Origin: Syntrophus sp963665935
GTDB lineage: Bacteria > Desulfobacterota > Syntrophia > Syntrophales > Syntrophaceae
Direction of reading: 5' to 3'
Length of the DNA: 64,000 nt
Assembly (NCBI GenBank): GCA_963665935.1
Contig: OY762510.1
Coordinates: 2,046,001-2,110,000 of the forward strand
Both the position numbers and the translations under genes were made by a program. The notes beneath the pieces were generated by a model, which did not search any database, was not told where the DNA came from, and worked only from the letters and a program-made list of their open reading frames with translations. Of this stretch, positions 34,570-42,659 are shown piece after piece; position 1 is the stretch's first letter; each line of letters begins with the position of its first letter.

Positions 34570-34576
34570 GAAAAAT

Positions 34577-34607
34577 TAAGGGGTTAGCGAGAGATCGTTA
34601 ACCCCTT
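34577..34607 (+). terminator. terminator/hairpin after tRNA-Ala
   Basis: AAGGGGTTA and TAACCCCTT form a strong stem about 10 bp after the tRNA CCA. The same kind of hairpin follows the two tRNA-like scars at 34745 and 37580. Confidence 0.7.
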
Positions 34608-34620
34608 ACTCGTTATAATT

Positions 34621-34638
34621 TAACCTATTGCTAACCTT
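34621..34638. repeat. att-type module element, copy 1 (TAACCTATTGCTAACCTT)
   Basis: This is the first of three copies of an 18-20 bp element. It lies 51 bp after the tRNA-Ala CCA. The second and third copies (34796-34815 and 37631-37650) read GCTACCCTATTGCTACCC and lie at the same distance after tRNA-3'-end-like sequences. Confidence 0.65.
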
Positions 34639-34698
34639 AAATGAAAAGTTCATTTTTTGTAGTTAGCCAGGGATTATAAAGCCTGATTACAATAGCAA

Positions 34699-34745
34699 TA
34701 CTCATAATCAGTAGGTTGTCGGTTCGATCCCGACAGGGCTCACCA
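34699..34745 (+). other. tRNA 3'-half remnant (att scar)
   Basis: TACTCATAATCAGTAGG followed by TGTCGGTTCGATCCCGACA and GGGCTCACCA is the 3' half of a tRNA with anticodon CAU, a perfect T-arm and encoded CCA. No matching 5' half is present; only AGCCT some 40 bp before could pair. It is best read as an attachment-site scar of an integrated element. It is not predicted to be a working tRNA. Confidence 0.6.
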
Positions 34746-34748
34746 AAA

Positions 34749-34785
34749 TAATAAAGGACTTAGGCTTGAATAGCTTAGGTCCTTT
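34749..34785 (+). terminator. hairpin after tRNA-like scar
   Basis: AAAGGACTTAGG...AGGTCCTTT around 34752-34784 forms a stem with a T-rich tail. It has the same position relative to CCA as the hairpin after tRNA-Ala. Confidence 0.5.
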
Positions 34786-34795
34786 TTCTTTGTCC

Positions 34796-34815
34796 GCTAC
34801 CCTATTGCTACCCTT
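34796..34815. repeat. att-type module element, copy 2 (GCTACCCTATTGCTACCCTT)
   Basis: Second copy of the repeat, 51 bp after the CCA of the tRNA-like scar. GTGATCTTGA follows at 34830-34839. On the minus strand this region reads as the C-terminal end of a coding frame (EVKITVNL then stop), as expected of an integrase tail next to an att site. Confidence 0.6.
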
Positions 34816-34841
34816 ATCAAAGATTCACAGTGATCTTGACT

Positions 34842-34847
34842 TCAAAC
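34842..34847. repeat. target-site duplication of IS1634 copy 1, left (TCAAAC)
   Basis: The 6-bp TCAAAC at 34842-34847 recurs at 36776-36781, exactly flanking the 1928-bp shared segment. Confidence 0.85.
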
Positions 34848-36775
34848 TTTTCTTTTACACTTAATTGGGCTTTTGTGCCCACTGGGATCTCTAACCTTCT
34901 GAATTCACTATATCGCTCTTTGAAAAAATCGAGGTCATCTCAAAAATGTGGTGCCAAATGATAGGTGGATTATCCTTGACATAGCAGAGCATATTTCATA
35001 TTCATGGGGTGTCAAGAAAGGAGTTCCCCATGTTTGCCAGAGTCAAGAAAACCGGCCCATACGAATACCTCCAGATTGTCGAAAATCGGCGGGAGGGCAA
35101 AAAAACCATCCAACGGGTTATCGCTACAGTCGGCCGCATGGAACAACTACAGGCCAAGGGCGATATTGAGAACCTGGTGCGATCCCTTTCCCGTTTTTCC
35201 GAAAAGGTGTTGTTGGTCCTGTCCGGCAAGAGTGAAGGCATTCAGGCATCGGCGAAGAAAATCGGTCCTGCCATCATCTTCGAGAGACTCTGGAAGGAAC
35301 TGAAAATTGACCGTATCCTTCGTGGCCTTCTTGCAGACCGCAAATTTTTCTTCGATGTGGAAAGGGCCATTTTCCTGACTGTTCTGCATCGACTCTTTAC
35401 CTCCGGTTCTGATCGCTCTTGCGACAAGTGGCATCGTGACTATGTCATTTCCGGGGTGGATGGGTTGTCCCTTCACCACCTTTACCGGGCGATGGCCTTC
35501 CTGGGGGAAGAGACCAACGACCAGAAAGATCGAACCCCCTTCTCTCCCCGCTGCACCAAGGATGTCATTGAAGAGGAACTGTTCCAGATGCGACAGGATC
35601 TGTTCAGTGGCCTGGATATCGTTTTCTTCGATACCACCTCTCTCTACTTTGAGGGAGAAGGAGGCGAGACTCTTGGTCGACGTGGTCACAGCAAGGATCA
35701 TCGTCCCGATCTGAACCAGATGATCGTCGGCGTCATTCTCGACAACAATGGCAATCCCGTCTGTTGCGAGATGTGGCCGGGCAACACGGCGGATGTCAAG
35801 AGTCTGATCCCCGTTGTCGAAAGAATTCGGAGTCGCTTTCCTATCGGTAGATTCTGTGTCGTCTCCGACCGGGGCATGATCAGTGACGCAACGCTGGCCT
35901 GGCTGGACAAAGAACACATCCCTTACATTCTGGGAGCCCGGATGAGGAGGGTCAAGGAAATCAAAGAGAAAGTTCTCTCCGCCGATGGAAATTACCGGGA
36001 GGTCTTCCCGGAAGGTGCATCTTCCAAGGATCCTTCTCCGTTGAAGGTCAAGGAAGTCGTTCTTGAAAATCGCCGCTATATCGTCTGTTTGAATGACCGG
36101 CAGGCGAGAAAGGATGCCGCTGACCGCCAGGCCATTACCGAGGCCCTGCAAGAAAAGTTGCAGCATGATCCCAAATCGCTGGTAGGCAACAAGGGGTTCC
36201 GAAAATATTTGAGGCTGGATCAGGATGCCGTTTCCCTCAACGAGGAAAAGGTTCAAGAGGAGGAGCGCTTCGACGGGAAATGGGTCCTCCGGACCAATAC
36301 CGATCTTACGGCGGAGCAGGTGGCCCTCAAATACAAGGAACTCTGGCAGGTGGAACATGTCTTCCGGGACATGAAATCCATCCTGGATACACGGCCGATC
36401 TTTCACCAGCGCGATGAGACCATCAAAGGCCATGTCTTCTGCAGTTTCCTTGCCCTGGTACTGCGGAAGGAATTGGACCGCAGATTGGGAAAAGCCGGGC
36501 ATGATTTTGAGTGGGCTGACATTAAACAGGATCTGAAGGCCTTGCAGGAGGTCTTTCTCGAAGACAACGGGAAGAGACTTGCAATCCGTAGCGAATGCCA
36601 AGGGGTTTGCGGCAAGGTTTTTCAGGCTGTCGGTGTTGCCCTTCCTCTCACCATTCGGGAGGTGTCATGATGATTATCCGATTTTCAAAGAGCAATATGT
36701 GGTGCCAAGAACTTTTTATGGATACCTATGTCACTGATATGACAAAACTATTTTTTAGCAACTGTAAAACTTCAG
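34848..36775 (+). mobile_element. IS1634-family (IS4 superfamily) insertion sequence, copy 1
   Basis: The element is 1928 bp, from TTTTCTTTTACACTTAA to the end GCAACTGTAAAACTTCAG, with imperfect inverted ends (TTTTACA common to both). It contains one intact transposase gene. The exact ends come from comparing the two copies of the element: sequence identity between them starts and stops there, and 6-bp direct repeats flank both. It lies in the array of att-type scars beside tRNA-Ala. Confidence 0.9.
35030..36670 (+). CDS. IS1634-family transposase, copy 1
   Basis: The start at 35030 (MFARVKKTGPYEYLQIVENR) follows AAAGGAG by about 7 bases, so I prefer it to the ATG 21 bases upstream. The 546-residue protein has the IS4-superfamily DDE motifs: Asp in VFFDTTSLYFEGEG, Asp in RFCVVSDRGMISDA, and the Y-rich strand ELWQVEHVFRDMKS, with Glu in the YREK-like position. 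It differs from copy 2 in only two residues that I can see (Ala/Thr and Phe/Thr near the C-terminus). It is intact. Confidence 0.93.
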   Translation: MFARVKKTGPYEYLQIVENRREGKKTIQRVIATVGRMEQLQAKGDIENLVRSLSRFSEKVLLVLSGKSEGIQASAKKIGPAIIFERLWKELKIDRILRGLLADRKFFFDVERAIFLTVLHRLFTSGSDRSCDKWHRDYVISGVDGLSLHHLYRAMAFLGEETNDQKDRTPFSPRCTKDVIEEELFQMRQDLFSGLDIVFFDTTSLYFEGEGGETLGRRGHSKDHRPDLNQMIVGVILDNNGNPVCCEMWPGNTADVKSLIPVVERIRSRFPIGRFCVVSDRGMISDATLAWLDKEHIPYILGARMRRVKEIKEKVLSADGNYREVFPEGASSKDPSPLKVKEVVLENRRYIVCLNDRQARKDAADRQAITEALQEKLQHDPKSLVGNKGFRKYLRLDQDAVSLNEEKVQEEERFDGKWVLRTNTDLTAEQVALKYKELWQVEHVFRDMKSILDTRPIFHQRDETIKGHVFCSFLALVLRKELDRRLGKAGHDFEWADIKQDLKALQEVFLEDNGKRLAIRSECQGVCGKVFQAVGVALPLTIREVS

Positions 36776-36781
36776 TCAAAC
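36776..36781. repeat. target-site duplication of IS1634 copy 1, right (TCAAAC)
   Basis: Right copy of the 6-bp direct repeat flanking copy 1. Together with the left copy it marks the original uninterrupted target. Confidence 0.85.
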
Positions 36782-36876
36782 CAATAAACTCACAAAGCCC
36801 ATATGACTTGACCCGAGAAAGTGACATACAGGCCAAAATTTTTCTCATGGGTTTGCCTTATTTTTTTGACACGTGC

Positions 36877-36894
36877 TTATCATTATAATGATAA
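36877..36894. promoter_or_regulatory. palindrome upstream of universal stress gene (possible operator)
   Basis: TTATCATTATAATGATAA is a perfect 18-bp inverted repeat 133 bp before the stress-protein start. It resembles the ATAATGATWATCATTAT pattern of Fur-type sites. Other palindromic regulators could use it too. Confidence 0.4.
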
Positions 36895-37026
36895 ATGTCG
36901 TCATGACAATGTTCGCACCTATTTAACCCTAAAAAAAATTGGCATTTGAACCCTTTTTCAGTAAAATTAACCAGGAAGTATTTATTTCACAAATATTGCC
37001 ATTTAATTATCAATGAGGAGAACGAA

Positions 37027-37509
37027 ATGAAAAAGATACTTGTGGCAATCGATGAATCTAAGCACGCTTTGAAAGCCGTAGATTTTATCATCAAGTTATT
37101 TTCAGGCAGTGCAGATGTGGAGATTACTCTTTTTCACGTCCTTCCGGATTTTCCACCTGCTTTCTGGGATGATGGACAGTATCTTAATACCGCAGAAAGG
37201 TCCGCGAGACGTGAAGTTATCGAAAAATGGCAGAGCAACCAGAAGCTTAAGCTTGAATCGGTATTTAAACTAGTGACCGACAGACTGGAGAACGCAGGAT
37301 TCAATAAAAATCAGATAGCAACAAAATCGATATTTGCAACCTATGTTGTTGTTGCTGACCGTATTCTGGAAGAAGCCAGCACGGGCGGTTATCATATGCT
37401 TGTGATGGGTCGACACGGATATTCCAGTACAAAAAAACTTATCATGGGAAGTGTTTCTAATGCGGTTCTCAGCCAAGATTCCGCCCTGGCTGTTTGCATA
37501 GTCAGGTAA
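37027..37509 (+). CDS. universal stress protein (UspA family)
   Basis: I chose ATG 37027, preceded by GAGGAG. The 160-residue product has the UspA fold: ILVAIDESKHALKAVDF and TLFHVLPDF at the N-terminus, and the ATP-binding loop GRHGYSSTKKLIMGSVS, which has the G-x2-G-x9-G-S pattern near the C-terminus. ATP-binding Usp proteins respond to starvation or stress. It sits between two inverted IS1634 copies beside att scars, so it may be a leftover passenger of an integrated element. Confidence 0.9.
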   Translation: MKKILVAIDESKHALKAVDFIIKLFSGSADVEITLFHVLPDFPPAFWDDGQYLNTAERSARREVIEKWQSNQKLKLESVFKLVTDRLENAGFNKNQIATKSIFATYVVVADRILEEASTGGYHMLVMGRHGYSSTKKLIMGSVSNAVLSQDSALAVCIVR

Positions 37510-37547
37510 CAACATATTGCAAGTTAGAGGAACAATCCCTAATCCGT

Positions 37548-37580
37548 GTGCCCCGCGTTTGAATCTCGGCATGGGCACCA
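37548..37580 (+). other. degenerate tRNA 3'-end scar
   Basis: CCCGCGTTTGAATCTCGG and ATGGGCACCA form a T-arm with one mismatch, followed by an acceptor-like end with CCA at 37578-37580. Nothing upstream can form the remaining arms. A hairpin and the third copy of the 20-bp repeat follow at the same spacing as in the two other modules. Confidence 0.5.
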
Positions 37581-37589
37581 ATAAAATCA

Positions 37590-37626
37590 AAGGGTTAAAC
37601 AATTACGGTTAAGCCCTTTATTTCTT
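37590..37626 (+). terminator. hairpin after degenerate tRNA scar
   Basis: AAAGGGTTAA pairs with TTAAGCCCTTT around 37591-37621, followed by the T-rich TATTTCTTG. It parallels the hairpins after tRNA-Ala and the 34745 scar, and may also end the stress-protein transcript. Confidence 0.5.
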
Positions 37627-37630
37627 GCTA

Positions 37631-37650
37631 GCTACCCTATTGCTACCCCT
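37631..37650. repeat. att-type module element, copy 3 (GCTACCCTATTGCTACCCCT)
   Basis: Third copy, 51 bp after the CCA. GTGATCTTGA follows at 37664-37673 as in copy 2, and the minus strand again reads a short coding tail (LKITQNSK then stop). Confidence 0.6.
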
Positions 37651-38437
37651 ATTTAGAATTTTGCGTGATCTTGAGTGAGCCTTCCAGTTGTTTTTTAATT
37701 TCTATTACTCGGGAAATAACTCATAACTTATTATCAAGATTTGAGTTTGCCGTCCCGGTATGAAAATCGGCCAGCTTTCGATGGAAAACGATTTTTTATC
37801 CGGAGCGCTCGTTCGCACAGGAGACACGAGCGCAAAGCGATGATCGACAGGGAAGATCTTCTTCCAATAACACGGCAATGTCGTCTCCTGGATCTGAGTC
37901 GATCCGGCTTTTACTACACTCCAGCACCGGTAAGCGCAAAAGACCTGGATTTGATGCGTCAGATTGACGAGATTCATCTGACCTATCCTTTTTACGGATG
38001 CCGTAAAATTCGTAACGAACTTTGGGCAAGGAAGCATAATGTAGGACGTGACCGGGTACGCCGACTGATGCGCCGGATGGGCATCGAAGCGCTGTATGTC
38101 AAGCCGAAACTTTCATTGGCTCACCCGGAACATGTAAAATATCCATATTTACTCCGAGGTCTTGAGATCAACAGGGCCAACCAAGTGTGGGCGGCCGATA
38201 TAACATATATTCCAATGGCGAAAGGATTCTGTTATCTTGTGGCAATTCTGGACTGGGCCAGCCGGATGGTTCTTTCCTGGCGTCTGTCCAATACCATGGA
38301 CAGTTCCTTTTGTGTGGACGCTCTCGATGAAGCAATCGCTAAATACGGCTGTCCTGAAATTTTCAATACAGATCAAGGCAGCCAGTTTACTGCCGAAACT
38401 TTTACAGAAACACTCAGTTCCAGAGGCATTGCAATCA

Positions 38438-38443
38438 GTATGG
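38438..38443. repeat. target-site duplication of IS1634 copy 2, left (GTATGG)
   Basis: GTATGG at 38438-38443 recurs at 40372-40377, flanking copy 2. It is part of the IS3 orfB sequence. Confidence 0.85.
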
Positions 38444-40371
38444 CTGAAGTTTTACAGTTGCTAAAAAATAGTTTTGTCATATCAGTGACATAGGTATCCA
38501 TAAAAAGTTCTTGGCACCACATATTGCTCTTTGAAAATCGGATAATCATCATGACACCTCCCGAATGGTGAGAGGAAGGGCAACACCGACAGCCTGAAAA
38601 ACCTTGCCGCAAACCCCTTGGCATTCGCTACGGATTGCGAGTCTCTTCCCGTTGTCTTCGAGAGTGACCTCCTGCAAGGCCTTCAGATCCTGTTTAATGT
38701 CAGCCCACTCAAAATCATGCCCGGTTTTTCCCAATCTGCGGTCCAATTCCTTCCGCAGTACCAGGGCAAGGAAACTGCAGAAGACATGGCCTTTGATGGT
38801 CTCATCGCGCTGGTGAAAGATCGGCCGTGTATCCAGGATGGATTTCATGTCCCGGAAGACATGTTCCACCTGCCAGAGTTCCTTGTATTTGAGGGCCACC
38901 TGCTCCGCCGTAAGATCGGTATTGGTCCGGAGGACCCATTTCCCGTCGAAGCGCTCCTCCTCTTGAACCTTTTCCTCGTTGAGGGAAACGGCATCCTGAT
39001 CCAGCCTCAAATATTTTCGGAACCCCTTGTTGCCTACCAGCGATTTGGGATCATGCTGCAACTTTTCTTGCAGGGCCTCGGTAATGGCCTGGCGGTCAGC
39101 GGCATCCTTTCTCGCCTGCCGGTCATTCAAACAGACGATATAGCGGCGATTTTCAAGAACGACTTCCTTGACCTTCAACGGAGAAGGATCCTTGGAAGAT
39201 GCACCTTCCGGGAAGACCTCCCGGTAATTTCCATCGGCGGAGAGAACTTTCTCTTTGATTTCCTTGACCCTCCTCATCCGGGCTCCCAGAATGTAAGGGA
39301 TGTGTTCTTTGTCCAGCCAGGCCAGCGTTGCGTCACTGATCATGCCCCGGTCGGAGACGACACAGAATCTACCGATAGGAAAGCGACTCCGAATTCTTTC
39401 GACAACGGGGATCAGACTCTTGACATCCGCCGTGTTGCCCGGCCACATCTCGCAACAGACGGGATTGCCATTGTTGTCGAGAATGACGCCGACGATCATC
39501 TGGTTCAGATCGGGACGATGATCCTTGCTGTGACCACGTCGACCAAGAGTCTCGCCTCCTTCTCCCTCAAAGTAGAGAGAGGTGGTATCGAAGAAAACGA
39601 TATCCAGGCCACTGAACAGGTCCTGTCGCATCTGGAACAGTTCCTCTTCAATGACATCCTTGGTGCAGCGGGGAGAGAAGGGGGTTCGATCTTTCTGGTC
39701 GTTGGTCTCTTCCCCCAGGAAGGCCATCGCCCGGTAAAGGTGGTGAAGGGACAACCCATCCACCCCGGAAATGACATAGTCACGATGCCACTTGTCGCAA
39801 GAGCGATCAGAACCGGAGGTAAAGAGTCGATGCAGAACAGTCAGGAAAATGGCCCTTTCCACATCGAAGAAAAATTTGCGGTCTGCAAGAAGGCCACGAA
39901 GGATACGGTCAATTTTCAGTTCCTTCCAGAGTCTCTCGAAGATGATGGCAGGACCGATTTTCTTCGCCGATGCCTGAATGCCTTCACTCTTGCCGGACAG
40001 GACCAACAACACCTTTTCGGAAAAACGGGAAAGGGATCGCACCAGGTTCTCAATATCGCCCTTGGCCTGTAGTTGTTCCATGCGGCCGACTGTAGCGATA
40101 ACCCGTTGGATGGTTTTTTTGCCCTCCCGCCGATTTTCGACAATCTGGAGGTATTCGTATGGGCCGGTTTTCTTGACTCTGGCAAACATGGGGAACTCCT
40201 TTCTTGACACCCCATGAATATGAAATATGCTCTGCTATGTCAAGGATAATCCACCTATCATTTGGCACCACATTTTTGAGATGACCTCGATTTTTTCAAA
40301 GAGCGATATAGTGAATTCAGAAGGTTAGAGATCCCAGTGGGCACAAAAGCCCAATTAAGTGTAAAAGAAAA
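38444..40371 (-). mobile_element. IS1634-family insertion sequence, copy 2 (inverted)
   Basis: This copy is 1928 bp, equal in length to copy 1 and in opposite orientation. It begins with CTGAAGTTTTACAGTTGC on the plus strand. It sits inside the IS3 orfB with its own 6-bp duplication. The two copies differ by only a handful of bases, so at least one transposition was recent. Confidence 0.9.
38549..40189 (-). CDS. IS1634-family transposase, copy 2
   Basis: The 546-residue product from ATG 40189 is near-identical to copy 1, with the same DDE motifs. Visible differences are Thr for Ala in RRLGK(T)GHDF and Thr for Phe in ALQEV(T)LED. The frame is intact. The promoter and start context are also the same as copy 1. 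Confidence 0.93.
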   Translation of the reverse strand: MFARVKKTGPYEYLQIVENRREGKKTIQRVIATVGRMEQLQAKGDIENLVRSLSRFSEKVLLVLSGKSEGIQASAKKIGPAIIFERLWKELKIDRILRGLLADRKFFFDVERAIFLTVLHRLFTSGSDRSCDKWHRDYVISGVDGLSLHHLYRAMAFLGEETNDQKDRTPFSPRCTKDVIEEELFQMRQDLFSGLDIVFFDTTSLYFEGEGGETLGRRGHSKDHRPDLNQMIVGVILDNNGNPVCCEMWPGNTADVKSLIPVVERIRSRFPIGRFCVVSDRGMISDATLAWLDKEHIPYILGARMRRVKEIKEKVLSADGNYREVFPEGASSKDPSPLKVKEVVLENRRYIVCLNDRQARKDAADRQAITEALQEKLQHDPKSLVGNKGFRKYLRLDQDAVSLNEEKVQEEERFDGKWVLRTNTDLTAEQVALKYKELWQVEHVFRDMKSILDTRPIFHQRDETIKGHVFCSFLALVLRKELDRRLGKTGHDFEWADIKQDLKALQEVTLEDNGKRLAIRSECQGVCGKVFQAVGVALPLTIREVS

Positions 40372-40377
40372 GTATGG
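40372..40377. repeat. target-site duplication of IS1634 copy 2, right (GTATGG)
   Basis: Right copy of the 6-bp direct repeat that flanks copy 2, followed directly by the rest of IS3 orfB. Confidence 0.85.
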
Positions 40378-40768
40378 ATGGAAAAGGTCGCTGGATGGAC
40401 AATGTCTTTATTGAACGGCTCTGGAAAAGCGTCAAGTATGAGGATATTTACCTGAAGGCCTATAATTCAATGGCAGAGACCAAGAAGGGACTGGCTGCCT
40501 ATTTTACTTTCTATAATGAAAAAAGATGGCACCAGAACTTTGACAGGAAGACTCCATCTATGGTTTACTTCGATTCTCTAGCGCAGAAACAGGCTGCGGC
40601 ATGATGCTGAACCAAGAGCAGTGCCCCACTAATAAATCCCTGTTACCTGTCCAATTTACCCTGACCATCTCTGTCTTTTACCTCCAGCCCCATAACATAG
40701 ATAGCTGTATAGAATCACAATGACCATGATATAAACACCAAAAAGACGGGACGCAGATTGGAGCGTTT

Positions 40769-41110
40769 ATGAAAGGAAAAATCAGTCTCGGAGATTTTAT
40801 CAAAGACGTAAAGAAGGAGCTAATTGAAGCTCAAGATACTTCTGGAGATCCCTTCTACGAACTTGAGGAAGTCCGTCTGGAAGTGAGTTTTGTCCTAGAT
40901 GCATCGGCAAAGGCTGGAGGAAAATTGCTTGTTGTGGAGCTTGGAGGTGAAACCAAGGCCCAGCAAACTCATAAGGTTTCTCTAACTTTACGTCCCTTAC
41001 CTAGGCCTACAACTGAGATTCAGGAGACTGAATTGACCACTCCAGCAGCAAAAGCTAAGAACAAAACCTTAAGCCGAAGACCTGTCTACAGAAGAACTGT
41101 CTACAGATAG
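40769..41110 (+). CDS. Trypco2-like domain protein
   Basis: The 113-residue product begins ISLGDFIKDVKKELIEAQDT, followed by ELEEVRLEVSFVLDASAKA, GGKLLVVELGGE and HKVSLTLRPLPRP. This matches the Trypco2 (trypsin-co-occurring) domain known from predicted conflict systems, where it is coded beside trypsin-like or effector genes. A Lys/Arg-rich tail follows. No trypsin-like or effector gene is adjacent. A defence function is only suggested by the family. Confidence 0.65.
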   Translation: MKGKISLGDFIKDVKKELIEAQDTSGDPFYELEEVRLEVSFVLDASAKAGGKLLVVELGGETKAQQTHKVSLTLRPLPRPTTEIQETELTTPAAKAKNKTLSRRPVYRRTVYR

Positions 41111-41567
41111 TGCGTGGGTGAATTCTACGAGCAAAGATGATTGATTGATCCGGACAACACTTGAGTCGATAGTGCCCGATATTCCTAGGTTGTTTTCAGG
41201 GGGGATTTTTCGAAAAGAGAAAGGCCCACCGTGGGAGTGATACGAGTGATGGTACCACAAACGTTCACTACCCAGGGCATTGCCAGATCTCGGAGAACCG
41301 AGATTGACGGCCTTTCGACCTTCGATGGCGGAAGAAGGCCACCGTGGAGTGGCATGCACTAGTCACGAAACAGATGCTCTCACTCCATGGCAGGATCAAT
41401 CTTGGAACACTGATGCACCAGAATTGATGGCCTATCCACCACAAAGGCTTGGTTGCATTATACCTCTTACAGGTTCTCTGATCAATGACAATCTTTTTGG
41501 TCCGTAGCTTTGTAGCGAATAAGTTTGAAATAACGCCAGATCAGTATTGAATTATGGAGAGAATCGC
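41111..41567. other. structured stretch without a supported gene
   Basis: Open frames on both strands here have no recognisable domain. The stretch contains CCCACCGTGGG and, near 41,309-41,340, GGCCTT...AAGGCC as possible stems. It may hold the remains of a mobile element or a leader for the kinase-like gene, but I cannot assign it. Confidence 0.35.
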
Positions 41568-42368
41568 ATGTACTTCATTACCTTCTCCAGACAGATAGGA
41601 GCAAAAGGAACAGAGATAGCGAAGCTCGTGGCAAAGGAACTGCGGTATAATTTTTATGATACAGCAGATATAGAACGAACAGCCAAAGAGTTGGGCTTTT
41701 TGAGTGAGATCAGAAAGGTCGACGACAAACCTCCATCTTTTTTCAAGCAGATTTTTTCACGTCAACCGGAGATCTGGCTGGGACATTTGTACGCTGCAAT
41801 TTATGACCTTTCACGCCAAGGTAACGCCGTAATTCTCGGACGGGGAGGTAATATTCTCTTTCGGACCATCCCTCAAGCTCTTCATGTCAGAGTAATTGCA
41901 TCGGAAGAAACACGTATCAACAATCTTCTGGAGAAGGGTTATCAGAAGGAAGATGCTGTTACATGCATGGAGAAGAGTGATTACGAGCGGTCAAGTTTTC
42001 TCTGGTTTGCTTTCCATAAGGATTGGTACGATCCCTTGTTGTATGATCTGGTACTCAACACGGATGATTTGACGGTTAATGTTGCAGTTGATACGATTCT
42101 GTGTGCAGCCCATATGAGAGAAGACGAATATGGCCGCAGGGGGATAAGCTCTCTCGATCTGTTGAGACTAACAGCAAGAGTATCGAGTGCCCTTATGAAA
42201 TCAGGTTTTCCATCAGGTTATGTTTCCTCGTTCGTTATTGCACCCGGGAAAGTCCGGCTGACTGGGCTTGTACAATCTCCCAGGGAAAAACTGGCTGCAG
42301 AGTTGACTGTATCAAAAGTCGAAGGGGTTGAATCGGTGGAAAACGAAGTTACAATAGTCAGCACGTAA
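41568..42368 (+). CDS. cytidylate-kinase-like protein with BON-like C-terminus
   Basis: ATG 41568 follows GGAGAG. The 266-residue product has the AAA_33/cytidylate-kinase-like start ITFSRQIGAKGTEIAKLVAK, an internal ILGRGGNILFR, and a lid-like basic region. A C-terminal part (ARVSSALMKSGFP, PGKVRLTGLVQSPREKL, KVEGVESVENEVTIV) resembles a BON domain, which binds phospholipid or other surfaces. Such cytidylate-kinase-like proteins of unclear substrate are common in deltaproteobacteria. Confidence 0.7.
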   Translation: MYFITFSRQIGAKGTEIAKLVAKELRYNFYDTADIERTAKELGFLSEIRKVDDKPPSFFKQIFSRQPEIWLGHLYAAIYDLSRQGNAVILGRGGNILFRTIPQALHVRVIASEETRINNLLEKGYQKEDAVTCMEKSDYERSSFLWFAFHKDWYDPLLYDLVLNTDDLTVNVAVDTILCAAHMREDEYGRRGISSLDLLRLTARVSSALMKSGFPSGYVSSFVIAPGKVRLTGLVQSPREKLAAELTVSKVEGVESVENEVTIVST

Positions 42369-42391
42369 GGCATCATATGTTAGAGGACGGA

Positions 42392-42575
42392 CTTGAGCCA
42401 ACAGTGGCTCGCTACATCCCTCAGCAGGACGATTGGGGTACGATAAAAGTACGATGCGAAAAATGATCGTGCCGGAGGAATTCAGAAAATACTTAGTGAG
42501 TACGGATAGTTGTGGATATTGGTACGATGGTACGATAGGTACGATGAAATTCCCTGTTTTTCTATGTGATATGGA
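42392..42575. repeat. dispersed repeat, copy 1 (two parts)
   Basis: CTTGAGCC.ACAGTGGCTCG followed by CTACATCCCTCAG, GACGAT.GGGGTACGATAAA (42392-42448), and after an interposed segment, AAATTCCCTGTTTTTCTATG (42546-42575), match the single block at 43303-43387. Copy 1 carries about 100 extra bases with GTACGAT motifs between the halves. A short frame (70 codons) crosses it and is probably not a gene. Confidence 0.6.
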
Positions 42576-42659
42576 TGATGATAATGGTGTTTCCGTAGAT
42601 CTCATAAAACAGTCTTATATCGTGATAAAACACTCAAACAAATGAAAAGGAGATTGGCG

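Larger units (their letters stand above)
37840..40604 (+). pseudogene. IS3-family transposase orfB interrupted by IS1634
   Basis: The 5' part (37840-38443) encodes an HTH-like start (MIDREDLLPITRQCRLLDLS), the integrase-core Asp of WAADITYIPM and the second Asp of FNTDQGSQFT. The last part (40378-40604) continues with DGKGRWMDNVFIERLWKSVK, which holds the catalytic Glu. Removing 38444-40377 gives SMDGKGRWMDN, the expected uninterrupted reading, so the frame was intact before insertion. Confidence 0.9.
37744..40610 (+). mobile_element. IS3-family element, 5'-truncated and split by IS1634 copy 2
   Basis: The only remains of orfA are its last 27 codons (37760-37843, MKIGQLSMENDFLSGALVRT). orfB starts within its stop codon (ATG 37840). 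No left end or orfA start exists, so the element was cut at its 5' side. IS1634 copy 2 (38444-40371) interrupts orfB. The right end is not identified exactly. Confidence 0.8.

Noticed and set aside
34699..34745. Functional tRNA with CAU anticodon
   Set aside because: The 5' half, D-arm and acceptor 5' strand are missing. It is a scar.
35147..36601. 484-codon frame antisense to the transposase (and its twin at 38618-40072)
   Set aside because: Shadow frame of the transposase gene. The same antisense frame appears in both copies because the elements are identical.
34848..40371. Composite transposon formed by the two IS1634 copies
   Set aside because: Each copy has its own 6-bp duplication and a different target, and copy 2 lies inside an IS3 element. 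They arrived independently.
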